Assembly (NCBI RefSeq): GCF_047149785.1
Contig: NZ_BAAGBE010000001.1
Location: forward strand, 930,001 to 994,000
DNA length: 64,000 bases
Direction: 5' to 3'
Origin: Nitrobacter sp047149785
GTDB taxonomy: Bacteria > Pseudomonadota > Alphaproteobacteria > Rhizobiales > Xanthobacteraceae
Positions 43,023-49,897 of this stretch are shown here, one piece after another (position 1 is the first letter of the stretch; each line of letters opens with the position of its first letter). The notes beneath the pieces are model-generated. The model made no database searches, was not told the DNA's origin, and worked only from the letters and a program-made list of their open reading frames with translations. A program made the position numbers and the translations under genes.

Positions 43023-43050
43023 AAAAGGCCGCCAAGAGGGGCGGCCTTTT
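43023..43050. terminator. Perfect hairpin terminator
   Basis: AAAAGGCCGCC and GGCGGCCTTTT pair perfectly around a 6-nt loop and provide a T-run on either strand. It can end leftward transcription from the 43412 gene as well as rightward transcription from the relic region. Confidence 0.8.
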
Positions 43051-43073
43051 CTGCTTGCAAATCGATCGGGCGA

Positions 43074-43412
43074 TTAGGTGCCACCGCTGAACTGGGTTTT
43101 TTCCTGGCCCTGCAGTTTGTTGTCCGGATTATCCGGACTATCTGCCTCCACGGCCTTCCTGATCTGGGCCTTGCGGATGGCTTCATCCTGCTGCTGCACT
43201 CGCGGCCTCTCGCCCCGGTTCTGCTGTTGATCGGGGTTCTGTTGGTTCACGGACTGCTGGTCTGGATATCCGGGGTCCGGGTTTGGCGCGTCCGCAGGCG
43301 CAGGTGATCGCCCTTGGCGCATGTTATCTGGGGCCGGGGCGGGATGAGCGCCTCGGGGGTCCTGAGGCACATCTTTGCCCACGCTGGGGCGCGTTTCAGG
43401 ATCGTAACTCAT
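43074..43412 (-). CDS. Small hydrophilic protein of unknown function
   Basis: 112 aa, very rich in Pro, Gln, Asp and Asn (QQSVNQQNPDQQQNRGERPR), with no signal peptide or membrane segment; probably disordered. GGAG lies 8 nt before the ATG at 43412. I do not recognise a family. The hairpin at 43023 follows its stop codon. Confidence 0.55.
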   Translation of the reverse strand: MSYDPETRPSVGKDVPQDPRGAHPAPAPDNMRQGRSPAPADAPNPDPGYPDQQSVNQQNPDQQQNRGERPRVQQQDEAIRKAQIRKAVEADSPDNPDNKLQGQEKTQFSGGT

Positions 43413-43671
43413 CGAGAGCGCTCCTTTGCATTGTTTTCTGGATGCAGAGGCAACCGGCGCGCTCCGTACCCGTTCCGAAGGAACAGCAGTTCCTTTGTTA
43501 CGGTTAGTTCACATCTGGTTTCGCCGTTCCGGTTCGTCTCGGGCCGGATAATGCGCGGGGTGGCGGGAGATGCGGTTCTCGCTTTCCACAGTTTCAGCGA
43601 GTCTAGCGATACCTGTTCCGAAGTCTCTTCCAGTAGCCAGAATTCATTCAATGAAGGTCATTCGGCGAGGC

Positions 43672-43872
43672 TCATCGTTTAAGCTGCCGGACAAATTCGT
43701 TCGCTATGGCTTTAAACGGCGCAACATAGAGCTTGATATCATCGACGACAAAATCGGTGATGTATGCCCAATTCCCACGATTATCGTTGTTATCCGGCGT
43801 TTGTTGCTGCTGTTGCCGTTGTTGGGCTTCCTGCTTCTGAAGCATTTGGAAGCCAGTATAATGATCCGACAT
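43672..43872 (-). CDS. Small protein of unknown function
   Basis: 66 aa from ATG 43872, which has GAAGGA about 9 nt upstream; the frame opens 12 codons earlier. Gln-rich N-terminal half (MLQKQEAQQRQQQQQ), then a more ordered C-terminal part with aromatic residues (WAYITDFVVDDIKLYVAPFK). No recognised domain. It follows the oxidase-type cluster after 57 nt in the same direction but shows nothing to link it functionally. Confidence 0.5.
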   Translation of the reverse strand: MSDHYTGFQMLQKQEAQQRQQQQQTPDNNDNRGNWAYITDFVVDDIKLYVAPFKAIANEFVRQLKR

Positions 43873-43929
43873 GGCTTGTCGTCCTTCGAGTTTCTCTTCC
43901 TTTTTCATCTCGCCGAATCTTCATTGCAG

Positions 43930-44493
43930 TTACGAGATCTCGGATGACCTGGGAGCCGACAGCGGCGCCGAAAATATCAGCGGGGCTATCCAGGCGGCGG
44001 CCGCAGCGAACGCCACTGCCAAAAAGCCGATGCCGAGGAGATACTGGTCTTGCGCCAGATAGGCGTTGCACAGCCGCGTCGGCGCATGCGTGTAGAGAAA
44101 GGCCATCACGGCGAGCATCGACAGCGTCTGCGCCTTGATCATAGCGTGGGTGAGCGGATGCGCGCGCCTCCAGCCGGCCGCCAGCGGGAGCCCCACCAAA
44201 AGCGGCAGGGAGACGAATTTTGCCGCCTCCCAGCGCATATCGGCCACGGCCGCGTCGATGTTTCGCGGCAGCATCCAGAAGGCGACGCCGAAACCTGCCG
44301 CCAGCAGGCAGGCCCAGCCGCCCCGATTCCACTCGCCGCGCCCGAAACGCAGATACGGGGCCATGAGCGCGCCGGCCAGCGCAAGGGCCGGAAGCTGCAC
44401 AAGTACGTGGGTCACGGGGCTTGCCTCCAGTGGACCGCGCAACAACGCGGCGGTAGCGAACAGCCCAGCCGCCGCGGCGAGATGGCCTTTCAT
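43930..44493 (-). CDS. Membrane protein of the norSY-senC cluster (orf1)
   Basis: 187 aa with about five membrane-spanning segments, for example VLVQLPALALAGALMAPYL and LLGIGFLAVAFAAAAAWI. No cofactor motif is obvious, though His residues (RRAHPLTHAM) lie at a membrane edge. Its start overlaps the SCO-protein stop by 4 nt, so it is part of the operon. In ammonia oxidisers the genes norS, norY and senC are followed by a membrane protein gene called orf1. Position, size and topology agree with this being its counterpart; its role in assembly is unknown. Confidence 0.7.
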   Translation of the reverse strand: MKGHLAAAAGLFATAALLRGPLEASPVTHVLVQLPALALAGALMAPYLRFGRGEWNRGGWACLLAAGFGVAFWMLPRNIDAAVADMRWEAAKFVSLPLLVGLPLAAGWRRAHPLTHAMIKAQTLSMLAVMAFLYTHAPTRLCNAYLAQDQYLLGIGFLAVAFAAAAAWIAPLIFSAPLSAPRSSEIS

Positions 44494-45092
44494 CGAAGCG
44501 CCTTCTCGATCGCATTCTCTGCCCCGTCGACATCATCCATGTCGAGGATCGCCAGCAATCGCCCATCGGGCGAGACGACGTGCAGCGCGGCATTGTGCGT
44601 GAAGCCACCTGCGCGGTCAGGTATCACGGTTATTCCGTAGGCATTCAGCAGCGCGCCAAGATCGCCTTTCGCGGGACGCGCCACCGTCCACAGCCTGCCG
44701 TCGGCGCCATGCCCATGACCGTATTCGGCCATCCGTTCGGGCGTGTCGCGCGCGGGATCGAAAGAAAGCGAAACGAGCCAGACCCGCGCGGCCAAAGGTC
44801 CCTTCGCCAATCGGTCGCGCAATCGCATCAGTTCAGCGCCAGCCGACTGGCAGATACTCGGACAATTGGTGTAGATGAACTCGACCACCGTCGCCCGTCC
44901 GTCGCCCGGTGGCAGCGAGAGGCGTTCGCCCGCCATCGTCTCGACCGTGAAGGTTGGCACGGCCGACATGTCGCGCATAACCTCCACACGTCGCGCGCGT
45001 TCGGTCGTCAGCGCCGCGAACCCGTCCGTCGCCTGCCATAGCAAGGCCCCGCCGGTGGCTATGACGGCCACGCTGGCGAGCAACGGGTGCAT
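44490..45092 (-). CDS. senC: SCO1/SenC-type copper chaperone
   Basis: 200 aa with an N-terminal membrane anchor (LLASVAVIATGGALLWQATDG) and a thioredoxin-like periplasmic domain. The copper motif CxxxC is in IYTNCPSICQSAG, and the third ligand His is in GGFTHNAALHVV. SCO proteins deliver copper to the CuA centre of heme-copper oxidases and to related enzymes. It starts one base after the stop of the subunit I gene, and the next gene overlaps its end. Its natural client is the CuA subunit encoded two genes upstream. Confidence 0.92.
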   Translation of the reverse strand: MHPLLASVAVIATGGALLWQATDGFAALTTERARRVEVMRDMSAVPTFTVETMAGERLSLPPGDGRATVVEFIYTNCPSICQSAGAELMRLRDRLAKGPLAARVWLVSLSFDPARDTPERMAEYGHGHGADGRLWTVARPAKGDLGALLNAYGITVIPDRAGGFTHNAALHVVSPDGRLLAILDMDDVDGAENAIEKALR

Positions 45093-45093
45093 C

Positions 45094-46545
45094 TCAACTC
45101 CAGCGGATCCGCGTCAGGTAGCGCAGCACGAAGAGCGCGGCCGCCAGTACGATCAACACTGCGAAGGCGGACGCGATCTGTGCCTGGAGATGCCACTGCG
45201 GAAGGTGCACCGCCCACCGGCGCGGGATCGACATGGCTCCCGAGATCAGGAACATCAGCACGAAGCCAGATCCGCCCACCACGTAGACCCAGAACGCCGT
45301 CCCCGGCAGGCCCGAGAGCCTCTCGTCCCCGCTACGGACCAGCCAGGCCATGAAACCGAACGCCATCGCCACTTCGCCGAGGATGAGATAGGTGTGGAAA
45401 TGGCCCGGCACCCATAGGGTATTGTGCATGACCTTGTTGACCACGATCATCCCGTCGAGGACGGCCGGCACCGAACCCGCCGTCCAGCCCGCCACGCCCA
45501 GCACCAGCAGGGCGGATGTGAGATCCCAGCGCATCGATGTGGCGCTGCGCAGATAGATCAGGAGCGAGAACGCGGTAACCGCGATCAACGGGATGGCTGA
45601 GAAGTAGGAGACGATCTGACCCATCGCGACCGCCCATCCCGGCATCGCCCAGTCCTGCATAAGGTGATGCGGGTAGACTGCCAGAACGAACAAGAGCACC
45701 ACCGTCCAGGCAATGGCGAAGACCCGGGTCGTCTTCCACGGCTTGCCGGTGTATTCGGGCACGATTTCATAGACGGCGATCACCGCCATATAAATCGAGG
45801 CGTTGATGAATACATGGCCGAAGAAGAAGATCATGTTCTTGGCCAGAAGGGCGTCGACGGTGAATTCGGGAAAGGCGAGGTTGACGATGCTGACGACCAG
45901 CACGGCCGCGCCCACCACGATGCCGAGCGAGTTGAAGATCGTTGATGCCATGGCAGCGACCACTGTCGCCGGCGGTGCATCCTCCGGGCGACCGCTGCCG
46001 AAGGCCAACGGCCAGGCGAGCGCTCCGCCGATGCCGCCATATTTGGCGATCAGCTTGCGCCCCACTTCGAGGTGGAGCAGCAGGAAGCCTACCCCGATCG
46101 AGGTATAGCCGAGCAGGAATACGATCGCGGCACCGGGTTGCCATAGCCCGCCCGACAAAGCCGGCAACGGAAACAGGAAGGTCCAGGCCCCGGCATAGCC
46201 GCCGATGAAGATCGCTCCGAGAATGAGGACAACGCCGAGCAGGAAGAAGCCCAGAAAAGCCCAGAACACGCCGGCCGCGAGAGATACGTACCGCTCGGTG
46301 AAGAACCAGAGGATGGTTGCCCCGGTGAGCCCCGCCGTTCCCACCATTCCCGCCCCGTGTGCGGTCATGATCTTGTAGAACAGCGCAGGGTCGATGGTGA
46401 TCAGCCCGCCTTGGGCGGCCCGCATGGTCAGGCCAAAAAGCATCATGAGCAGGATCACGACGCCGGCCAGCAGCATAGAGAGCTTGACCGAGCCGAGTTG
46501 CGGAGCGATGACGACGGGGCCACTTTCTTCGGCGATGACAGACAT
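45094..46545 (-). CDS. norS: Heme-copper NO reductase/oxidase subunit I (NorS-like, sNOR type)
   Basis: 483 aa, about 12 membrane segments. Metal ligands are visible: His63 (low-spin heme, TAHGAGMVG), CuB ligands His244 (FFFGHVFINAS) and His293-His294 (VYPHHLMQD), and heme ligands His382 and His384 (VPGHFHTYL). The cross-linked Tyr of oxidases, four residues after the first CuB His, is replaced by Asn248. The absence of this Tyr, together with a CuA subunit II, SenC and NsrR, matches the sNOR family of nitric oxide reductases first noted in ammonia oxidisers. A low-affinity oxygen reductase cannot be excluded. It is preceded by the subunit II gene (9 nt gap). Confidence 0.8.
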   Translation of the reverse strand: MSVIAEESGPVVIAPQLGSVKLSMLLAGVVILLMMLFGLTMRAAQGGLITIDPALFYKIMTAHGAGMVGTAGLTGATILWFFTERYVSLAAGVFWAFLGFFLLGVVLILGAIFIGGYAGAWTFLFPLPALSGGLWQPGAAIVFLLGYTSIGVGFLLLHLEVGRKLIAKYGGIGGALAWPLAFGSGRPEDAPPATVVAAMASTIFNSLGIVVGAAVLVVSIVNLAFPEFTVDALLAKNMIFFFGHVFINASIYMAVIAVYEIVPEYTGKPWKTTRVFAIAWTVVLLFVLAVYPHHLMQDWAMPGWAVAMGQIVSYFSAIPLIAVTAFSLLIYLRSATSMRWDLTSALLVLGVAGWTAGSVPAVLDGMIVVNKVMHNTLWVPGHFHTYLILGEVAMAFGFMAWLVRSGDERLSGLPGTAFWVYVVGGSGFVLMFLISGAMSIPRRWAVHLPQWHLQAQIASAFAVLIVLAAALFVLRYLTRIRWS

Positions 46546-46554
46546 GACGGGCTC

Positions 46555-47052
46555 CTATTCGGCCACGACAGTGAACTCGGCCGTCATTGTGTGGTGCGCG
46601 ACGCCGCAATATTCCAGGCACACCACATGGTAGGTGCCAGGAGTATCGAAGACATACTCCACCTGGTTGACGTAGCCGGGCATGGCCTGGACCTGGAACA
46701 GCAACTTCCCGGAAGCATCCATCACACCGAAGCCATGGTTGACGTCGGCGGTACGAACTTTGAACGCCACCGGCTTGCCCAGTGGCACCTTGTCGGTGTC
46801 GAGTTCCCAACGCCATTGCGCGGCGGAGACGTTGACGACAGTTGCCGTCTTGGCCACCGCGAGCGGCCAAGGCCTCAGCGAAATCACTGTCACGACAACG
46901 CCGATGACCGTAAGGCTCACGATGAGCCAGTTGCGCCGTGATTCGATGTTCGTGGGAACCTTTCCGCTCCCTGCGGCGCGTGCCGCTGCAATGAAGGCCC
47001 AAACAATAATGGCCATCAGCACCAGACTCAGTGCCAGAACCGTCAGTTGCAT
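46555..47052 (-). CDS. norY: CuA-containing subunit II of the NorSY complex
   Basis: 165 aa with two N-terminal membrane helices (LTVLALSLVLMAIIVWAFIA; WLIVSLTVIGVVVTVISL) and a cupredoxin domain outside the membrane. The binuclear CuA ligands are complete: His106 (VNHGFGV), Cys145, Glu147, Cys149, His153 and Met156 in CLEYCGVAHHTM. It would accept electrons from cytochrome c. GGGGGAAAG precedes the ATG by 4 nt. It is the first gene of the leftward operon and faces nsrR across 170 nt. Confidence 0.9.
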   Translation of the reverse strand: MQLTVLALSLVLMAIIVWAFIAAARAAGSGKVPTNIESRRNWLIVSLTVIGVVVTVISLRPWPLAVAKTATVVNVSAAQWRWELDTDKVPLGKPVAFKVRTADVNHGFGVMDASGKLLFQVQAMPGYVNQVEYVFDTPGTYHVVCLEYCGVAHHTMTAEFTVVAE

Positions 47053-47107
47053 TGATCTTTCCCCCGTGTCTGTTCACTAGGAAGCTGGAATGCCTGACTG
47101 ACTCTTT

Positions 47108-47137
47108 TTGTCCTTACTTCTCTTCTTGTCCTTACTT
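47108..47137. repeat. 12-bp direct repeat in the norY-nsrR promoter region
   Basis: TTGTCCTTACTT occurs at 47108-47119 and again at 47126-47137, 18 bp apart. It lies 56-85 nt upstream of norY, where it would be read as AAGTAAGGACAA twice. The spacing and position suit a tandem binding site for an activator, or a duplicated promoter element. I do not recognise the binding protein. Confidence 0.55.
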
Positions 47138-47161
47138 AATCGTCCGTCTTATTAGGTATCG

Positions 47162-47182
47162 TAAATGCCTATTAAGGCATCA
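47162..47182. promoter_or_regulatory. Candidate NsrR operator
   Basis: Inverted repeat ATGCCT-ATTA-AGGCAT with flanks that extend it to TAAATGCC...GGCATCA. This resembles the AT-rich dyad with GATGC/GCATC-like half sites bound by NsrR in other proteobacteria. It is 41 nt before nsrR and about 110 nt before norY, suitable for autoregulation and for NO-relieved repression of the operon. Confidence 0.55.
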
Positions 47183-47222
47183 CAGGCTTGTATTGTCAAC
47201 GCCAATAGGTGAAATCGCGATC

Positions 47223-47660
47223 ATGCAGTTGTCCGTCTTTTCCGATTACGCGCTCCGCGTCCTGATGTATCTCGCTGTCGCCGGCGACCGGCAGGTGACC
47301 GTACGCGAGGTCGCGGAGCGTTATCGTCTGTCGCGCGATCATATCGCCAAGGTCGCTCAATTCCTGGCTCGTGAGGGCTTCGTGACGACCGCTCGGGGTC
47401 GTTCCGGCGGAATGCGGCTGGCGCGTACGCCTGTCGAAATATCCATCGGCGATGTGCTGCGTCGCTCGGAAGCGGGGTCTGGGCCGGTCGAGTGTCTGTG
47501 CGATGGGCGCGTGACCTGCACTCTCGTATCGGTCTGCGGACTGGCGCCCCTGATGGCCGAGGCACGCGATGCCTTCTTCGCCAGCCTGGATGCCCGCAGC
47601 CTCGCCGATGCGCTGCCGCGCGCAGGCGCAGTGCGCGAGTTGCTCGGCCTGGCCGCGTGA
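47223..47660 (+). CDS. nsrR: NsrR, Rrf2-family nitric oxide sensor
   Basis: 145 aa from ATG 47223. Winged-helix domain with MQLSVFSDYALRVLMYLAV at the start and the recognition region LSRDHIAKVAQFLAREGFV, then RGRSGGMRLA. The Fe-S cluster Cys triad Cys93, Cys99 and Cys105 (ECLCDGRVTCTLVSVCGL) has the spacing seen in NsrR of other bacteria; there is an extra Cys91. NO destroys the cluster and relieves repression. It is divergent from norY, so the genes beside it are the likely targets. The frame is open far upstream, but the start is fixed by the family N-terminus. Confidence 0.93.
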   Translation: MQLSVFSDYALRVLMYLAVAGDRQVTVREVAERYRLSRDHIAKVAQFLAREGFVTTARGRSGGMRLARTPVEISIGDVLRRSEAGSGPVECLCDGRVTCTLVSVCGLAPLMAEARDAFFASLDARSLADALPRAGAVRELLGLAA

Positions 47661-48206
47661 CCACGCACTCCTGCTTGCATAATCCGCAAGATCAGCGCTG
47701 ATGCCTACACACCGCCAGCCGATTGCCATCAGGGTTGAACGGATGCCGGCATGGGGTCGAACACGAGGCGATACGAAATCGCCGACCGGATCAAATTAGC
47801 GGCACGCCGCTATCGATCGGGCCGCCATCCAACGGCAAGCAATAAGCGAGTGCTTCTTTAGCAACTGTCTTAGCGGTCGCCGTTTCTCTGGTCGACGGCG
47901 GCCTTCTTTTTCGCGGTTGTCGGTCTGGCATCGGCTTCCTGGGTCGCCAGGGCCGCAGCCACTCACGCAACAATTTTGCATTTACCGTCGCAAAAATGCA
48001 ACGCTGATGGAATTCATCACGATTCCAGCGCGCTATATACCGGGAAGGCAGCAACTCTTACGTTGGATTTATGATTCGTATCCTCATCTTAGAGGCCATC
48101 TAAAGCGCATGAGATTGCAAGGGAAAAACCTCCCTCATAAGGAATGGTCACGCGGCTGCAAGCAGGAAGGCGCTCGAGCGTATCCTTGCGGCCGAAGGGC
48201 CGACCC
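47661..48206. other. Intergenic region with an inverted repeat before fecI
   Basis: 546 nt with no convincing gene. At 47976-48001 there is a perfect inverted repeat, TTGCATTT-N9-AAAATGCAA, about 205 nt before the chosen fecI start; it may be an operator for an iron regulator. AT-rich sequence follows at 48030-48100 and could hold the promoter. Open frames on the minus strand here show no family motif. Confidence 0.45.
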
Positions 48207-48707
48207 GTGGCATTCGATGTTCAAAACTTGTTTCGGCAGCACAGTGAGGAGCTGAAGCGTTTCTTGCGCCGGCGAGGCGCGACTGCGGACACGGCCGCCG
48301 ATCTCATGCAGGAAACCTTCCTGAAGCTCCTGACCGCGATGCCGACCAAGCCAGTCGACAATGTGCAAGCCTATATTTTCCGCACCGCGAACAATCTGTC
48401 TATCGATCTGGCGCGCCGGCAGCTTCTCATGCCGCTCGTCGATAACAGCGACGGCGCCCTTAACCGTCTTGTCGATGAATCCCCGTCCCCGGAGCGGGTG
48501 CTGTTGTCGCGCCAGGAACTGGCGCTCCTCCAGGCGGCTCTCAATCAAATCCCGGAGCGGCCGCGGGAGGTGTTTTTGGCGCGACTCGACGGCAGGACTT
48601 TCGCCGAGATCGGCCTGACCATGGGGATTTCGGCGCAAACGGCGTTCAGCCAGACGCTCAGGGTCCTGATGCACCTCAAGGCGGCGCTTGATCGGACGCA
48701 CAAATAA
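48207..48707 (+). CDS. fecI: FecI-type ECF sigma factor
   Basis: 166 aa. Region 2 begins at LFRQHSEELKRFLRRRGATA and includes DLMQETFLKLL and AYIFRTANNLSIDLARRQ. Region 4 (LQAALNQIPERPREVFLARL, then GRTFAEIGLTMGIS) ends the protein. This is the iron-starvation sigma class that is activated through FecR and a receptor with a signalling domain. I chose GTG 48207 because it starts just before the conserved region with AGGG about 8 nt upstream; ATG 48144 in the same frame is possible but its ribosome site is too close. fecR follows after 114 nt. Confidence 0.9.
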   Translation: MAFDVQNLFRQHSEELKRFLRRRGATADTAADLMQETFLKLLTAMPTKPVDNVQAYIFRTANNLSIDLARRQLLMPLVDNSDGALNRLVDESPSPERVLLSRQELALLQAALNQIPERPREVFLARLDGRTFAEIGLTMGISAQTAFSQTLRVLMHLKAALDRTHK

Positions 48708-48821
48708 TTTTTGCGCGCCGTCGGATATCCCGCTCTCTTCATCGTCTCCCATAGTAAGAGCGCCTATGGTGAAGCCGGTCCCGGGTCGTTTTCCGGACCG
48801 TCTGCAAGAGGAGCGCGTCTG

Positions 48822-49784
48822 ATGGGACCGGATCCCAATTGGACCGATGACAACGATTTCGGCGCGGATCTCGATCCGATATCCCGGGAGGCTGTGACCT
48901 GGTTCGCGGCCATGCATGCTGACGATGTGCCGAAGGCGGATCAGATCGCTTTTCGCGCGTGGTTGAGGCGGGATGATCGCCACCGGGCAGTTTATAAGCA
49001 GGTCGAACGCCTGTGGTCGGGAGCCTCTGAACTTCCGATCGTCAAGACGCGCCGCAACACGGCACGGCTCGCGGTCACGCGCCGGGCGCTTGGCAAGGGT
49101 GTGCTTGCCGCCATGATTGGCGGTGGCGCGTGGGTCACGTATCAACAGCATCCGTTCGCGGACTACCGCACCGGCACCGGCGAACGTCGGACGGTGACGC
49201 TCGCCGATCATTCGACCGTTGAAATGGCCGGGTCGACAGTCTTGTCCGTCGATTTCGGTCCGCGATTGCGGCTGGTCACATTGCATCGCGGCGAGGCTTA
49301 TTTCTCGGTCGCGCCCGAGCAATCGCGGCCTTTCGTGGTCAAGGCGGCGGCGGGACGCACGATGGCTCTCGGAACCTCATTCAATGTGGATTATATCTCC
49401 GACGACGACGTGCGCATTACTGTCGCCCGGCACGCCGTGGACGTCCGCGTCGGCGCGGCAGACGCGCGGTTGGATGCAGGTTCGCAGCTCACATATGGCC
49501 GCGAGAGCATCGGCGATCCTCAACATATCGATCCGGTCTCGGCGTTTGGCTGGCGCGACGGCCGCCTGGTCTTCCTTTCGCAACCGTTCGGCCGGGTCAT
49601 TGCGTCGCTCAATCGCTGGCGGCCGGGCAGGCTGATGGTGATGGGGTCGGCGTTGGCCGCCCGTCCGGTCACTCTGATCGTCGACCTCGAGAAATCGGGC
49701 AACATTCTCGCCACGCTCGAAAACACCCTCCCGATCCGCGCCGTCAATGTAACTCCCTACCTGACGCTGGTGTTCGAAGCCTGA
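48822..49784 (+). CDS. fecR: FecR-type anti-sigma/signal-transfer protein
   Basis: 320 aa from ATG 48822, which has AGAGGAG 9 nt upstream. Cytoplasmic N-terminal domain (ISREAVTWFAAMHADDVP; FRAWLRRDDRHRAVYKQVER) binds the sigma factor, a single membrane helix follows (GKGVLAAMIGGGAWVTY), then the periplasmic FecR domain (TVTLADHSTVEMAGSTVLSV; HRGEAYFSVAPEQSRPFVV). Its periplasmic end would contact the signalling domain of the receptor encoded next, 113 nt downstream. Confidence 0.93.
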   Translation: MGPDPNWTDDNDFGADLDPISREAVTWFAAMHADDVPKADQIAFRAWLRRDDRHRAVYKQVERLWSGASELPIVKTRRNTARLAVTRRALGKGVLAAMIGGGAWVTYQQHPFADYRTGTGERRTVTLADHSTVEMAGSTVLSVDFGPRLRLVTLHRGEAYFSVAPEQSRPFVVKAAAGRTMALGTSFNVDYISDDDVRITVARHAVDVRVGAADARLDAGSQLTYGRESIGDPQHIDPVSAFGWRDGRLVFLSQPFGRVIASLNRWRPGRLMVMGSALAARPVTLIVDLEKSGNILATLENTLPIRAVNVTPYLTLVFEA

Positions 49785-49897
49785 CGGCGGTGCTCAAAAA
49801 AAGTTCGCGCCTCCTCAGATAACGCCGGCTCTGCTTCGTCTGAACCAGTGAGGGCTCGACATCATGCCGAGCCAATTCGTTGACGGGAGCAGGGGCG

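Noticed and set aside
45767..47077. 436-codon minus-strand frame across norY and norS
   Set aside because: Out of frame with both genes, whose metal-ligand motifs are intact; translation is low-complexity.
49796..49842. A-run plus CGTCTG upstream of the FecA-type receptor as a FecI-dependent promoter
   Set aside because: The spacing between the A-run and CGTCTG is too long for one promoter and no clear -35 element was found; too weak to list.
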